64,000 nucleotides of DNA from Cytobacillus luteolus (GCF_017873715.1 NZ_JAGGKM010000004.1:248001-312000), one strand, 5' to 3'; shown: positions 36,840 through 46,891, numbered from the stretch's first letter. Translations and numbers: made by a program. Notes: generated from the letters alone by a model not told the origin.

Positions 36840-39254
36840 TTAAGAACGTAAGGTTGCCGCAAACTTTTCTTCTACAGCCTTTAATACTTTATTATGTGTT
36901 TTGGTAACCTCTTCATCTGTCAATGTTCTTTCTGGGTCAAAGTATCGAAGTGAGAACGCAACAGATTTTTTACCTGGTTCCATTTTATCCCCTTCATACA
37001 GGTCGAAAATAGAAACATCTTTTACTAGCTTTCCGCCTGTTTCAGCAATAACCTTTTGAATATCACCAGCTGCAACCTTTTTATCCACAACAAGAGCAAT
37101 GTCTCTAGTCATAGATGGGTAACGAGGAATGCTAGTATAGGTAATCGCTTCTACTTCTGCTTCAAGTAAACTCTTTAAAGATAACTCAAAAACATACGTC
37201 TCATTTAGGTCTAATTCTTTTTGTACTGTAGGATGAACCTGACCTATAAAACCAATTGATTTACCATCTAAATTTACAATTGCTGTTCTACCCGGATGAA
37301 GACCATCAATTGCTGTTTGATGATATTCAATCTGACTCTCTAAACCAAGCAATTGGAAGAGCCCATCAAGAACTCCTTTGACAACATAGAAATCGGCTGC
37401 TTTCTTTTCTCCCTGCCATAGATGTGCTTGCCAGAGTCCTGTCACAGCTCCTGCTAAATGTTCTTTTTCTACAGGCAGTTCATTTTCACTTGTAGAAAGG
37501 AACACAGAGCCAGTTTCGTAAATAGCTACAGAGTCAATTTGACGAGCTACATTGTGACCAATTACTTCAAGTAAATGAGGTACAATGCTTAATCGCAATA
37601 AACTACGTTCCTCACTCATCGGCATTGCAAGTCGAATTGGAGTCGTTGCTTCTAGAGCAAATTGGTTTACTTTTGTTTCACTAGTTAGTGAATAGGTTAC
37701 CGCTTGATATAAACCAGCTCCTTCAAGATATCGTCGAACAAGACGACGCTTTTGCTGATATTCAGTTAACCTTCCAGGCGTACTTTCTCCAACAGGTAAA
37801 GTGGTCGGCACTTCGTCGTATCCGTATAACCTTGCTACCTCTTCAATAAGGTCCTCTTCAATCGTAATATCCCCTCGACGAGAAGGAACTTTAACTGTAA
37901 ACGTCTCATTATCTTCTTGAAAATCGAATTTAAGATTCGTGAAGATCTGGCTAACTATGTCCTTACTTATAGATGTTCCCAAAACGTTATTAATTCTATT
38001 TAAGGTAACAGATACAACTGTAGCGTCTGTTGATAATGTATCCACTTCAACAACACCACCAACTACTTCAGCACCAGCAAGCTCAGCCATTAATGCAGCA
38101 GCACGGTCAGCAGCTTCACGTGTACGAGTAGGATCAATTCCTTTTTCATAACGTGTACTCGCTTCACTTCGTAATCCATGATCTTTAGAAGCCTTTCGAA
38201 TCGTAGCACCCGTAAAATAGGCAGATTCAATTAGAACAGTTGTTGTGTCTGATCGTACTTCAGAATTAGCACCACCCATTACACCAGCTAGGGCCACAGG
38301 CTCCTTACCATTTGTAATAACTAAATGATCGCTCGTTAGAGTTCGCTGTGCATCATCTAGTGTTGTAATTTTTTCGCCATCAAAAGCACGTCTTACTAAA
38401 ATTTCGGTAGAACCAAGTCGATCATAGTCAAATGCATGAAGCGGCTGACCATATTCAAGTAAAACATAATTTGTAATATCAACTACGTTATTGTGTGGGC
38501 GAATACCCGCAGACATTAGGCGTGTTTGAAGCCATAATGGAGATGGTCCAATTTTTACATTTTTAACTATTCTAGCTACATATAAAGGATTATCTTCACT
38601 TGCTTCTACTGATAGTGATACATAACTACTTGTTTGCTCAGAATTAGTTGATAATTCAATCGAAGGAAACTTTACGTCTCTTCCAAGAATAGCTGCAACT
38701 TCATAGGCAACTCCAAGCATATTTAAGCAATCTGCTCTATTTGGTGTGAGCCCGAGTTCCAGGATTTGATCATCTCGATTCAGTTGCGCTAACGCATCTG
38801 TGCCAACTTCCACATTATTTGGGAAAACAAAGATTCCTTCAGAGAATTCCTTTGAAACAAGCTTTGATTCAATCCCAAGTTCTTGTAGTGAACAAATCAT
38901 CCCATGTGATTCCTCACCACGAAGTTTTGCTTTTTTGATTTTAAAATTGCCTGGTAAGACTGCTCCAACCTTAGCAACAGCCACCTTTTGTCCTTTGTCT
39001 ACATTAGCCGCTCCACAAATAATTTGAACTGTTTCTTCCTCACCAATATCAACAAGACATTTATTTAACTTTTCAGCATCTGGATGCTTTTCACGCTCTA
39101 CTACATAACCTACGACGACTCCACTAATACCTTCATTTAATGTTTCAATACCTTCGACTTCAATTCCACTTTTCGTGATCTTATCTGCTAGTTCTGATGC
39201 AGTAATTCCAGTTAAGTCAACATATTCAGACAACCATTTATAAGAAACAAACAT
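36840..39254 (-). CDS. pheT: Phenylalanine--tRNA ligase beta subunit
   Basis: An 804-residue subunit of the alpha2-beta2 enzyme. In order it has an EMAP-type tRNA-binding domain (residues about 40-150), B3/B4 editing domain (near 210-385), B5 domain, catalytic-like core, and a C-terminal anticodon-binding FDX-ACB domain ([17 protein letters not shown] onward). An ATG at 39275 is in frame, but the ATG at 39254 follows GGAGGG and fits the family start MFVSYKWL. It is 21 bases after pheS, under the same T-box. Confidence 0.97.
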   Translation of the reverse strand: MFVSYKWLSEYVDLTGITASELADKITKSGIEVEGIETLNEGISGVVVGYVVEREKHPDAEKLNKCLVDIGEEETVQIICGAANVDKGQKVAVAKVGAVLPGNFKIKKAKLRGEESHGMICSLQELGIESKLVSKEFSEGIFVFPNNVEVGTDALAQLNRDDQILELGLTPNRADCLNMLGVAYEVAAILGRDVKFPSIELSTNSEQTSSYVSLSVEASEDNPLYVARIVKNVKIGPSPLWLQTRLMSAGIRPHNNVVDITNYVLLEYGQPLHAFDYDRLGSTEILVRRAFDGEKITTLDDAQRTLTSDHLVITNGKEPVALAGVMGGANSEVRSDTTTVLIESAYFTGATIRKASKDHGLRSEASTRYEKGIDPTRTREAADRAAALMAELAGAEVVGGVVEVDTLSTDATVVSVTLNRINNVLGTSISKDIVSQIFTNLKFDFQEDNETFTVKVPSRRGDITIEEDLIEEVARLYGYDEVPTTLPVGESTPGRLTEYQQKRRLVRRYLEGAGLYQAVTYSLTSETKVNQFALEATTPIRLAMPMSEERSLLRLSIVPHLLEVIGHNVARQIDSVAIYETGSVFLSTSENELPVEKEHLAGAVTGLWQAHLWQGEKKAADFYVVKGVLDGLFQLLGLESQIEYHQTAIDGLHPGRTAIVNLDGKSIGFIGQVHPTVQKELDLNETYVFELSLKSLLEAEVEAITYTSIPRYPSMTRDIALVVDKKVAAGDIQKVIAETGGKLVKDVSIFDLYEGDKMEPGKKSVAFSLRYFDPERTLTDEEVTKTHNKVLKAVEEKFAATLRS

Positions 39255-39275
39255 GTTGTGAATTCCCTCCTTCAA

Positions 39276-40310
39276 TTAAGCTCTTTTAAATTGATTTACA
39301 AAACGCATATCATTTGTGTAAAAATGACGTATATCATCAATACCATACTTCAGCATTGCAATTCGCTCAGGACCCATACCAAATGCAAAACCAGTATACT
39401 TCTTCGAATCGAAGCCCGCCATTTCAAGCACATTCGGATGTACCATTCCAGCACCTAGAATTTCGATCCAGCCTGTTTTTTTACATACATTACAGCCTTT
39501 TCCACTACAGATAAAACATGATATATCCATCTCTACTGAAGGCTCAGTGAACGGGAAGAAGCTAGGACGTAGACGAATCTCTCTGTCTTCACCGAACATT
39601 TTTTTCGCGAACACTTCTAAAGTTCCTTTTAAATCACTCATGCGAATGTTTTCATCAATGACTAGACCTTCAATTTGCATAAATTGATGTGAATGAGTAG
39701 CATCATCATTATCGCGTCGATACACTTTTCCTGGGCAGATTATTTTAACAGGACCTTTTCCTTTATGCTTCTCCATTGTTCTTGCTTGAACTGGTGAAGT
39801 GTGAGTACGCAGCAAAATTTCTTCTGTTATGTAGAAGGAATCTTGCATATCACGTGCAGGATGGCCCTTAGGTAAGTTTAATGCTTCGAAGTTGTAGTAG
39901 TCCTTTTCAACTTCTGGTCCTTCTGCAATGGAGTAGCCCATGCCTAAAAATAAATCCTCTATTTCTTCAATTACAGCTGTTAGCGGATGGTGATTACCCA
40001 CTTTAACTGGGCGTCCTGGTAAGGTTACGTCGATTGTTTCTGAAGCTAGCTTCTTTTCGACTTCTGCCTTTTCAAGTTCAGCTTGTTTTTCAGCGATTTT
40101 TTCTGTTATCGACTCACGCACTTCATTGACAAGAGCTCCCATTAAAGGGCGTTCTTCTGCTGATAATTTCCCCATTCCTCTTAATACTTCAGTAATTGGG
40201 CCTTTTTTTCCTAAATACTCTACACGAACATCGTTAAGTGCTTTTAAATCATTAGCTGCTTCAACTTTTGCGATTGCTTCTTGTTGAAGTTCTTTTAAAC
40301 GTTCCTTCAT
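39276..40310 (-). CDS. pheS: Phenylalanine--tRNA ligase alpha subunit
   Basis: A 344-residue catalytic subunit of class II. An N-terminal coiled coil (residues 1-90) is followed by [19 protein letters not shown], motif 2 [20 protein letters not shown], and motif 3 [27 protein letters not shown] precedes the ATG. It is the first gene after a Phe T-box leader and is co-transcribed with pheT. Confidence 0.98.
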   Translation of the reverse strand: MKERLKELQQEAIAKVEAANDLKALNDVRVEYLGKKGPITEVLRGMGKLSAEERPLMGALVNEVRESITEKIAEKQAELEKAEVEKKLASETIDVTLPGRPVKVGNHHPLTAVIEEIEDLFLGMGYSIAEGPEVEKDYYNFEALNLPKGHPARDMQDSFYITEEILLRTHTSPVQARTMEKHKGKGPVKIICPGKVYRRDNDDATHSHQFMQIEGLVIDENIRMSDLKGTLEVFAKKMFGEDREIRLRPSFFPFTEPSVEMDISCFICSGKGCNVCKKTGWIEILGAGMVHPNVLEMAGFDSKKYTGFAFGMGPERIAMLKYGIDDIRHFYTNDMRFVNQFKRA

Positions 40311-40361
40311 TTGTAATCCTCCTTAATAATGGTCTATTGAGTAATACCTAAAAAAAACAAA

Positions 40362-40620
40362 AAACCCCGCCCCTAAAAAAGGGACGAGGATATCATCGCG
40401 GTACCACCCTTGTTAACAGATAATAACTTTATCTGCTCACTTGATTTTGATAACGGTAAAAACCGGTACACCTTTACGTAGTTTGATTATACGGTCCTGG
40501 TGTCGACTCAAGAGGTGAATTCACTTAACATTTCCATAAAAATGCTCTCAGTCTATGGCATTTTCTCCCTTAATGGATACCTTTAAGCTACTCTACTCTA
40601 TCATAGTCATTCATTTTATA
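40362..40620 (-). ncRNA. T-box leader, phenylalanine specifier
   Basis: The minus strand holds the T-box AAGGGTGGTACCGCG (40397-40411). A terminator stem follows (40365-40373 with 40381-40389, two G-U pairs) with a long T run. A TTC-A specifier is at 40517-40519 within a bulge of stem I. It lies between a SigA promoter and pheS. Uncharged tRNA-Phe should switch on pheST. Confidence 0.95.
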
Positions 40621-40634
40621 TTAAATCGTTTATT

Positions 40635-40663
40635 ATTATAGTATACGGATTTCTATTGTGCAA
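40635..40663 (-). promoter_or_regulatory. SigA promoter for the pheST T-box transcript
   Basis: TTGCAC (40658-40663) and a perfect TATAAT (40635-40640) are 17 bases apart on the minus strand, just upstream of the T-box. Confidence 0.9.
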
Positions 40664-40672
40664 CTCAATCCA

Positions 40673-41413
40673 CTATTGCCTATTTTTTTTATTTATGAGT
40701 GCAAATGGGATATATAGTATGAAAAACATAGCCAAGGCTACAAATTCTAACGATAAAATATACCATGGATAAGGACCTAGTAAATCAATTAGACTTGGGT
40801 TACTAGGTTTATGAGCTAGAAACATGTAGTTGCCGCCTGTGATTTTATTTATAGTAAATACGAAGACAGCAATAATATTTATCGCCAAAAATGCTTTAAG
40901 GACTGACTTCAATGTAGGTATATATTTTTCAATCCAAATCATATAAAAGCTGGCTACTATTATTGCGATGTGTGCCAGGAAAAAATGAAAATAACGATAG
41001 TGCGGAAAATCATAAAATAACTCCGGAGTCAGCATTGCCTGTAGAGCACCACCCACTCCTAAAAAATAGGTGACTTCAAATAATAGATAATTCCTGGTGA
41101 CTAACATAAAAACACTTAAAATGAGGGAGATTGAACATAGTTGAAAGGGTAAGGTATCAACAGCGTCCCATACACCTGTGTAATTATACCAAATGGTAAG
41201 TGTAACCTCACTTAATACAAGGATCAATATTAGTAAGATTCTTACACTTTGCCCCCATACTGTACCTCTTATCTGCTCCCTGTAAAAATAGAGTAGGAAT
41301 GCAAGAAAAACTAGTAGACCTACCATAATAAGATGGCTACCTGACAAAAACTGAAAAGGCTCTCCTTGATTTGTCCGACCAAAGAAATGTTCGATAATAC
41401 TCCCTCCCCACAT
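40673..41413 (-). CDS. YwaF/TIGR02206-type integral membrane protein
   Basis: A protein of up to 246 residues with about seven hydrophobic helices and conserved polar pieces: an N-terminal GEPFQFLSGSH, DTLPFQLCSISLIL, and GGNYMFLAHKPSNPSLIDLLGPYPWYILSLE. This matches the YwaF family of unknown function. The start is uncertain. An ATG at 41413 overlaps the ysgA stop (TAATG), yet a strong GGGGAGGG lies just after it, which would suit initiation a few codons later, where only AUU/AUC are in frame. Confidence 0.75.
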   Translation of the reverse strand: MWGGSIIEHFFGRTNQGEPFQFLSGSHLIMVGLLVFLAFLLYFYREQIRGTVWGQSVRILLILILVLSEVTLTIWYNYTGVWDAVDTLPFQLCSISLILSVFMLVTRNYLLFEVTYFLGVGGALQAMLTPELFYDFPHYRYFHFFLAHIAIIVASFYMIWIEKYIPTLKSVLKAFLAINIIAVFVFTINKITGGNYMFLAHKPSNPSLIDLLGPYPWYILSLEFVALAMFFILYIPFALINKKNRQ

Positions 41414-42165
41414 TAGTTTTGTAGATGGTACAACAATATTCCCGTTGCAACAGCTACGTTAAGTGATTCACTTTTCCCGTGAATCGGTATGTAGAGATTC
41501 TTAGTTGTTCGATTTAGTAGAATTGGATTCACTCCACTACCCTCATTACCTACTAACAAAGCAAATGATTGCTTTGCTGTCACTTCTTTATAGTATACTG
41601 CTCTATCATCTAATGCAGTACCATATATGTCAATTTTTTCTTCTTGAAGACTCATAATCCATTCTTCTAAATTAGCCTTAATGATAGGGAGATGAAAAAT
41701 CGCACCCTGAGTAGATCGCACAACTTTTGAGTTGTAAACATCTACACATCCCTCCCCTACGATTACAGCATCTAATCCCGCTGCATCGGCTGTCCGAATC
41801 ATCGTACCTAGGTTTCCAGGGTCTTGAACAGCATCAACTAGTAGTAGTTTTGAAAATCTAGTATTAGTATGTTGAAACTGTTCACACACAGCAGCAATCC
41901 CCTGAGAGTTTTCAGTCTCACTTATAAACTTCATCACTTCATCTGTAACGATAGTCATGTTTACATTATCTACTTTAAGAGTAGACGGAATTGTCACTGA
42001 TTCACTTATGATGATTTCACGGACGATATCCTTTGTTTTCAATGCCTCCTCAACTAAGTGGAAGCCTTCTATTATAAACGTTTTGCTAAGCTCTCTTTCT
42101 TTCTTAGTCTGCAGCTTTTTCCAATGTTTTACTTGTGTATTTTTGACTGATTCTATTCTTTTCAA
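41413..42165 (-). CDS. ysgA: SpoU/TrmH-family RNA 2'-O-methyltransferase
   Basis: A 250-residue SPOUT methyltransferase. The N-terminal part (VKHWKKLQTKKERE) is the L30e-like substrate domain. The C-terminal SPOUT knot has DAVQDPGNLGTMIRTADAAG, LLVGNEGSGV and IPIHGKSESLNVAVATGILLY, all three family motifs. The RNA target, probably 23S rRNA, is inferred from the family. The start is TTG at 42165, eight bases after AAGGAG. It overlaps the membrane-protein gene downstream and lies divergent from sspI. Confidence 0.9.
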   Translation of the reverse strand: MKRIESVKNTQVKHWKKLQTKKERELSKTFIIEGFHLVEEALKTKDIVREIIISESVTIPSTLKVDNVNMTIVTDEVMKFISETENSQGIAAVCEQFQHTNTRFSKLLLVDAVQDPGNLGTMIRTADAAGLDAVIVGEGCVDVYNSKVVRSTQGAIFHLPIIKANLEEWIMSLQEEKIDIYGTALDDRAVYYKEVTAKQSFALLVGNEGSGVNPILLNRTTKNLYIPIHGKSESLNVAVATGILLYHLQN

Positions 42166-42219
42166 TGTAGATGCTCCTTATTACATGAAGGTTTTTCTCC
42201 ATTATAGCTTAATTTATCT

Positions 42220-42249
42220 GCATAATAAAACCAACAATGACAAATGATA
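42220..42249 (+). promoter_or_regulatory. SigG-like promoter for sspI
   Basis: GCATA (42220-42224) and AATGATA (42243-42249) are 18 bases apart, close to the forespore SigG pattern GYATR-N18-CATnnTA. It lies 30 bases upstream of sspI. SigG control of sspI is known in B. subtilis. Confidence 0.5.
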
Positions 42250-42282
42250 AGTATGAAAAATCTACATAAAGAGGTGTTTAGT

Positions 42283-42492
42283 ATGAATCTTAATTTACGT
42301 AACGCAGTTATTACAAATGTAACTGGAAACTCTCAAAGTGAATTACAGGATACAATTGTTGATGCAATTCAGAGTGGAGAAGAGAAAATGCTTCCTGGCT
42401 TAGGGGTATTATTCGAAGTGATTTGGCAAAATGCTAGTCAAGATGAGCAGCAAGAAATGCTTACTACATTAGAACAAGGATTAAAGAAATAG
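42283..42492 (+). CDS. sspI: Small acid-soluble spore protein I
   Basis: A 69-residue minor spore-core protein, nearly the B. subtilis Ssp[16 protein letters not shown], then [20 protein letters not shown] and LEQGLKK at the end. The ATG at 42283 follows GAGGTG; an in-frame ATG at 42244 overlaps the promoter and is not used. It is made in the forespore and has no known partner. Confidence 0.95.
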   Translation: MNLNLRNAVITNVTGNSQSELQDTIVDAIQSGEEKMLPGLGVLFEVIWQNASQDEQQEMLTTLEQGLKK

Positions 42493-42509
42493 TTTGTGCT
42501 GAATATGCC

Positions 42510-42668
42510 TGTTGATTTCAGCTACAGGCACTCGCTTTCGGCGGGTGGAAGAGGAAGGTTATTTTCACTGTCGTGAAAAAACCTACCTCCTCAGCGCTAT
42601 GCGACTGTGGGGTCTCACTTTGACGCACTTCTCCCGCAGGAGTCTCGTGCCTTCCACGGAAATCAACA
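42510..42668 (+). repeat. Hairpin repeat family 1, copy D (with internal hairpin insertion)
   Basis: A 159-base element with perfect 10-base ends TGTTGATTTC/GAAATCAACA (42510-42519 and 42659-42668). It has the shared core GGCACTCGCTTTC, CTCCTCAGCGC, CTGTGGGGTCTC and CTCCCGCAGGAGTC. Compared with copies A and F it has an extra hairpin near 42556-42583 (TTTTCAC-TGTC-GTGAAAA). It lies between sspI and the ysdC terminator. Confidence 0.9.
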
Positions 42669-42707
42669 TAGTATTAAATTTGGATTTTGCTATTACAAAC
42701 CTAAAAT

Positions 42708-42748
42708 AAGAAGACTTGCCACCCACAATTTGGGAGGCAAGTCTTCTT
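42708..42748. terminator. Strong hairpin between sspI and ysdC
   Basis: A 13-base perfect stem (42708-42720 with 42736-42748) has a further CCCA/TGGG pairing inside. It ends ysdC on the minus strand and could also stop sspI read-through. Confidence 0.85.
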
Positions 42749-42752
42749 TCTA

Positions 42753-43838
42753 TTAGTCAAATGTAATTGTTTTTACAGTGTCTGCATCTAAGCGTTTGAT
42801 TACTTCTACAATTAGTTTAACTGCATTTTCGTAATCATCACGGTGAAGCATTGCTGCATGAGAATGAATGTAACGAGTTGCAACTGTGATCGATAATGAA
42901 GGCACTCCATTTGCAGTCAAATGAATTGCTCCAGAGTCTGTTCCGCCTCCAGGCATAGATTCATATTGGTAAGGAATGTTTTGCTCATCAGCAATGTTTA
43001 CCACAAAATCACGAAGTCCTTTGTGTGAAACCATGGATGCATCATAAAGAACGATTTGTGGACCATGACCCATTTTGCTCATCGCTTCTTTTTCAGATAC
43101 TCCAGGTGTATCTCCAGCAATACCAACATCCACCCCGAAACCAATATCTGGTTTGATTAACTGTGCCGATGTTTTAGCTCCACGCAGACCAATCTCTTCT
43201 TGAACAGTTCCTACTCCATAAACTATGTTAGGGTGCTCAACACCTTTTAGCTGTTTTAACACATCAATTGCAATGGCACAGCCAATACGGTTATCCCATG
43301 CTTTTGCTAATAGCATCTTCTCATTATTCATAACAGTAAATTCGAAGAAAGGAACTGCTTGGTCTCCAGGACGCACTCCAAATTCCATTGCTTCTTCTCT
43401 ACTTGATGCTCCAATATCAATGAACATATCTTTAATATCCACTGGCTTTTTACGTGCTTCTGGAGATAGAATATGCGGTGGTTTTGAACCAATCACACCT
43501 GTAACATCTCCTTTGCTAGTAACAATCGTTACTCGTTGTGCAAGCATAACTTGTGACCACCAGCCACCTACTGTTTGGAATCTTAGAAATCCTTTGTCAT
43601 CAATTTGAGTAATCATGAAACCTACTTCATCAAGGTGACCAGCGACCATGATTTTCGGTCCATCAGCTTTACCAACCTTTTTTGCAACTAAGCTTCCTAA
43701 TCCGTCAGTCGTCACTTCATCAGCAAAAGGCGCTATGTATTTCTTCATTACTTCACGCGCTTCACGTTCATTCCCTGGTATCCCTTTTGCGTCAGTTAAG
43801 TCCTTTAACATTGTTAATGTTTCATCTAATTTTGCCAT
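42753..43838 (-). CDS. ysdC: M42-family aminopeptidase
   Basis: A 361-residue dinuclear metallopeptidase of the glutamyl-aminopeptidase/TET type, cytoplasmic. Metal ligands fit the pattern in [32 protein letters not shown] (catalytic Glu), and VDVGIAG, with the last His in a region ending [11 protein letters not shown]. The length is normal. Its place near ysdB and ysdA matches B. subtilis ysdC. It has its own ribosome site (TAGGGGAG) and terminator. Confidence 0.93.
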   Translation of the reverse strand: MAKLDETLTMLKDLTDAKGIPGNEREAREVMKKYIAPFADEVTTDGLGSLVAKKVGKADGPKIMVAGHLDEVGFMITQIDDKGFLRFQTVGGWWSQVMLAQRVTIVTSKGDVTGVIGSKPPHILSPEARKKPVDIKDMFIDIGASSREEAMEFGVRPGDQAVPFFEFTVMNNEKMLLAKAWDNRIGCAIAIDVLKQLKGVEHPNIVYGVGTVQEEIGLRGAKTSAQLIKPDIGFGVDVGIAGDTPGVSEKEAMSKMGHGPQIVLYDASMVSHKGLRDFVVNIADEQNIPYQYESMPGGGTDSGAIHLTANGVPSLSITVATRYIHSHAAMLHRDDYENAVKLIVEVIKRLDADTVKTITFD

Positions 43839-43933
43839 TAGTTTGACTCCCCTAACTTTATATGTATTCTAATTCTCTAATCACATTAATTATTATACAG
43901 AATACGCTATCAAATGTACAAAATCTTACTATT

Positions 43934-44422
43934 TTAATATCCTTGTTCTTGACGTTCATGATTGATTTCGTTTTTAGAGATGTAAGCAAACATAATTTCT
44001 TCTTTAGTAAATCCAAGTAATCGACCGAGATTAAAGTATTCCGATAGTAAGACTTTATAAGTTTCCTTAGTATGATTCAGTTGAAAATCTGCAATTCGTT
44101 GATATATTGAAAGAAACTGATCTACTAAAGATAATTCTTCATCGTTAATAGTCAACTCAAACCCAGCGTTATAAGAAAGGTCTAAACCTATTGAGAGAAT
44201 AAAGTGTACTCCATCTACAAACTCTTCAAGAATTTTTTCCTTAGATGAAGGTGGTTTAATACTCCAAAACTTGAAACATCTCGTTTCATTTGCAAGCTCT
44301 CCTATTTCAACCAGTAAGGCAAGAATTTTTCTCTCAATTAAATTTTCCATTTCAAGATTATGTTTTTCTTTAATATGAATATCAAGCACTTTTTGTAACT
44401 CAAACATTGTATCTATATTCAT
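43934..44422 (-). CDS. Dimeric all-alpha dUTP diphosphatase (dUTPase_2 family)
   Basis: A 162-residue all-alpha NTP pyrophosphohydrolase. The metal-binding pattern EIGELANE (residues about 36-43) and the later EEFVDGVHF give the two acidic pairs of this superfamily. Conserved RCFKFWS and SYNAGFELT belong to the dimeric dUTPase_2 group. It would hydrolyse dUTP to dUMP. It is not related in sequence to the trimeric dUTPase. It stands between ysdC and ysdB on its own. Confidence 0.85.
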   Translation of the reverse strand: MNIDTMFELQKVLDIHIKEKHNLEMENLIERKILALLVEIGELANETRCFKFWSIKPPSSKEKILEEFVDGVHFILSIGLDLSYNAGFELTINDEELSLVDQFLSIYQRIADFQLNHTKETYKVLLSEYFNLGRLLGFTKEEIMFAYISKNEINHERQEQGY

Positions 44423-44500
44423 TCTTACACTCCTATTTTCTTGAATTATTTTAGAACTTTTGATATCTTCATTAAAAATTATAACAAACTTTTAAAATCA

Positions 44501-44526
44501 TGAAACCTTCCTTCATTTCATTCGTA
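44501..44526 (+). promoter_or_regulatory. SigW-type (ECF) promoter for ysdB
   Basis: TGAAAC (44501-44506), a 16-base spacer and CGTATA (44523-44528) match the SigW consensus exactly. It lies 30 bases upstream of ysdB, which is in the SigW regulon of B. subtilis. Confidence 0.88.
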
Positions 44527-44558
44527 TATATAGGATAATCGTTTTAGGAGGAGCCCTT

Positions 44559-44954
44559 ATGTTCGTTCTGCTCATACGTTTATTGATTTTTGCATTAATT
44601 TTTTACATTATATACGGTATTATTAAGTATTTACTTAGCCCTAAACGCAAACTAGAGCTTGCTCATGACCAGAAAAAGTACTTCTTATATGATGACCCTA
44701 AAAATGTAAGGAAAAATTTTTTACTCACATATAAAGGTGTATTATTCGAGGGTGAAAAATACTTAGGCACTACTAAACAGTCCTTTGATGTTGTTTCTAT
44801 CTTTGTTTGGGTCAAAGACGATTCAAAACTACAAGGCCTATCACGTGATGACTTTAAATTTATCGAAAGTAAACTAAAAGCATACTACCCTAATGCAAAA
44901 ATAGACTGGAAAAGTCCAATAAAAGAGTTCTTACTCAATAAAAATCAATGGTAA
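44559..44954 (+). CDS. ysdB: YsdB-like SigW-regulon protein
   Basis: A 131-residue protein with one N-terminal membrane helix (residues 2-25) and a cytoplasmic tail. Segments NFLLTYKGVLFEGEKYLGTT and YYPNAKIDWKSPIKE match B. subtilis YsdB. The molecular role is unknown; SigW control points to envelope stress. AGGAGGAG precedes the ATG. A strong terminator follows, so it is monocistronic. Confidence 0.88.
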   Translation: MFVLLIRLLIFALIFYIIYGIIKYLLSPKRKLELAHDQKKYFLYDDPKNVRKNFLLTYKGVLFEGEKYLGTTKQSFDVVSIFVWVKDDSKLQGLSRDDFKFIESKLKAYYPNAKIDWKSPIKEFLLNKNQW

Positions 44955-44962
44955 CTAAACTA

Positions 44963-45006
44963 CAAAAAAACTTTAGAGATAAAATTATTATCTCTAAAGT
45001 TTTTTA
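44963..45006 (+). terminator. Terminator after ysdB
   Basis: A perfect 13-base stem (44969-44981 with 44989-45001) precedes T5 on the plus strand. An A7 run on its left side would make it work for minus-strand read-through as well. Confidence 0.92.
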
Positions 45007-45051
45007 TTTTGTCTTTCTTCAAGAAATGCGTCACTTATATTTAGACTAATA

Positions 45052-45248
45052 GTGGATTGGAGCGGAAGGCACTTGACTCCTGCGGGAATTGAGGAAAGGT
45101 CGAGACCCCACAGGCGCACAGCGCCGAGGAGGCTCGACTTCCTCCCCGATGGGAATTCGCTCTTGAAAAAGCCGGCAGTTGGGCTTTTTCATAATTCCCC
45201 GCGGAAAGCAAGTGCCTGTAGCGCAAAGGAACGACAAGGTTCAAAGTG
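45052..45248 (-). repeat. Hairpin repeat family 1, copy E (inverted, with palindromic insertion)
   Basis: Read on the minus strand it starts TCAAAGTG-side and runs through CAGGCACTTGCTTTCCGCGG to CAAGTGCCTTCCGCTCC. The variable stem pairs 45091-45104 with 45133-45144 (GTCGAG/CTCGAC plus GAGGAA/TTCCTC). An extra hairpin GAAAAAGCC/GGCTTTTTC with GGAATT flanks is inserted between the left GCGG and the core. It is the only full copy in this orientation, between the 3' ends of ysdB and the VTT gene. Confidence 0.9.
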
Positions 45249-45269
45249 AAAGGCAGCATTTATGAATTA

Positions 45270-45857
45270 TTACAAATACGACTTTTCAGCCTTATCTTTA
45301 AAAAACACATCCCATTTAATAATGACTTGTTTTTCACGTAGAAGATAGAACAGAAGAGTTAGAGCTAATAAGATCATAATAATAATAGTCGTAGAAAACT
45401 CTCTTATAAACTGGCCAAACACAGTATAAAAAAGCGCTACAGGAATATTCGTTGTAAATGAATTTTTGACATACTGACGGAAATTCCTCGTGACTTCAAC
45501 TAAGCATAATGAAAGAAGATGAAAATTTATAAATGGAATTAATCGTAAAATGGCAATTTGACCAATGGTAAAATTCACACTACTTCCAAGCCATTTTTCC
45601 TTTAGAACAATGACACGCTTAAAGGTAGAAGGCATTTTTTTGAACAAAATATAGAAGGTGATACTTACAAACGTTAAACCAATTAAAGAGTACAACGTTC
45701 CAAATACGGACCCGAATAGAATTCCACCAACAATACAAATCACTGCAACTGGTATAAAGAAAAATGAACGTAATAAGTGCAATAAGATAAATGCAAATGG
45801 CGCTAAATAACCGGTTGATTCAACAAAGACAAATAACATAGACATTGTCTCATCCAT
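45270..45857 (-). CDS. TVP38/TMEM64 (VTT-domain) membrane protein
   Basis: A 195-residue polytopic protein with about five hydrophobic segments. The VTT/SNARE-associated signature is visible: a re-entrant FFFIPVAVICIVGGILFGSVFG region and RLIPFINFHLLSLCLVEVTR in the middle, then a final pair of helices. Relatives include DedA-type flippases and transporters, but the cargo cannot be told. GAGGTGAT precedes the ATG. Confidence 0.82.
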   Translation of the reverse strand: MDETMSMLFVFVESTGYLAPFAFILLHLLRSFFFIPVAVICIVGGILFGSVFGTLYSLIGLTFVSITFYILFKKMPSTFKRVIVLKEKWLGSSVNFTIGQIAILRLIPFINFHLLSLCLVEVTRNFRQYVKNSFTTNIPVALFYTVFGQFIREFSTTIIIMILLALTLLFYLLREKQVIIKWDVFFKDKAEKSYL

Positions 45858-45953
45858 TTTAGATCACCTCATTTATTGTATACATCATTTGTAACGCACC
45901 AAAAGGTGATACTATTCCAATACTCTTTTAAACATATACAATGAAACGAGCTG

Positions 45954-46232
45954 TTATGCCAAATTAATTATAATAAATACATAAAGAGCCAAGGTAAGAA
46001 ATGATAAGATTGGTAAAAAGTATTTAAACGAGAAATGTTTCGTTTTGTGACGAAAATGCTTCATCCCTATTGTCACACCAAGAGCTCCCCCTAATAGAGA
46101 AATAACCCAAAGCTTTTTTTCAGATACTCTCCATTCATTTTTAATGGCTCTTTTTTTATCAACATTCATTAGAATATATCCATAAAAATTCAGGATTATG
46201 TAAATCAACGCTATAAGTCCTATGTTGCCCAT
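45954..46232 (-). CDS. ysdA: YsdA-like DUF1294 membrane protein
   Basis: A 92-residue protein with three hydrophobic helices. The family core is DKKRAIKNEWRVSEKKLW, then LLGGALGVTIGMKHFRHKTKHFSFKY. The ATG at 46232 follows AGGAGG by seven bases and fits the family; an upstream in-frame start would overlap the rplT terminator. Function is unknown. It lies next to rplT, as in B. subtilis. Confidence 0.85.
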   Translation of the reverse strand: MGNIGLIALIYIILNFYGYILMNVDKKRAIKNEWRVSEKKLWVISLLGGALGVTIGMKHFRHKTKHFSFKYFLPILSFLTLALYVFIIINLA

Positions 46233-46252
46233 TAGTACTCCTCCTATATAAT

Positions 46253-46288
46253 AAAAGGCCATTCTCTAAGTTGTGAGAATGACCTTTT
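46253..46288 (-). terminator. Terminator after rplT
   Basis: A 14-base stem with one C/A position that becomes G-U in minus-strand RNA (46253-46266 with 46275-46288) is followed by a short T-rich stretch. It ends the infC-rpmI-rplT operon. Confidence 0.8.
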
Positions 46289-46300
46289 AGTAATTATTAT

Positions 46301-46654
46301 TTATTTAGCGTTTTTAGCAACGTTTGCTAATTCAGCAAATGCTTTTTCATCAGTTACAGCTAGGTCAGCTAACATTTTACGGTTAACATCGATGCCAGCA
46401 ACTTTTAATCCGTGCATTAAGCGGCTATAAGAAAGACCGTTCATACGTGCTGCCGCGTTGATACGTGTAATCCATAATTTGCGGAAATCACGTTTCTTTT
46501 GACGACGATCACGGTATGCATACATTAATGATTTCATTACTTGTTGATTTGCTACTTTATATAATGTATGTTTTGAACCATAATAACCTTTAGCTAATTT
46601 TATTACCTTTTTACGACGTTTGCGTGTTACTGTACCGCCTTTAACTCTTGGCAT
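46301..46654 (-). CDS. rplT: 50S ribosomal protein L20
   Basis: A 117-residue assembly protein of the large subunit. The basic N-terminus [20 protein letters not shown] and the [19 protein letters not shown] segment are typical. In Bacillus and E. coli L20 also represses its own operon by binding the leader. It is the last gene of infC-rpmI-rplT. Confidence 0.99.
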   Translation of the reverse strand: MPRVKGGTVTRKRRKKVIKLAKGYYGSKHTLYKVANQQVMKSLMYAYRDRRQKKRDFRKLWITRINAAARMNGLSYSRLMHGLKVAGIDVNRKMLADLAVTDEKAFAELANVAKNAK

Positions 46655-46690
46655 TTTGTTTCCCTCCTAAAAATCTATAAAGACCCGATA

Positions 46691-46891
46691 TTATTTCAAG
46701 TTGTCTAGTAAGTGACGAATACGTTTGAAATCGCCTTTGCTTACTACTGTAGCCTTACGTAATTTACGTTTTTGTTTTTGAGATTTGTTACCGAATAAGT
46801 GGCTTGTATAAGCATGTGAACGTTTTAATTTACCAGATCCAGTTTTCTTAAAACGCTTTGCAGCGCCACGATGAGTTTTCATTTTAGGCAT
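46691..46891 (-). CDS. rpmI: 50S ribosomal protein L35
   Basis: A 66-residue basic protein, [20 protein letters not shown] at the start, exactly of the L35 type. It lies between infC and rplT, with gaps of 25 and 36 bases. GAGGAGGAA precedes the ATG. Confidence 0.99.
   Translation of the reverse strand: MPKMKTHRGAAKRFKKTGSGKLKRSHAYTSHLFGNKSQKQKRKLRKATVVSKGDFKRIRHLLDNLK

Noticed and set aside
45041-45259. Open frames of 60-70 codons on both strands over repeat copy E
   Set aside because: They lie within the palindromic repeat, have no ribosome site, and similar frames appear in copy F. They are by-products of GC-rich repeat sequence.
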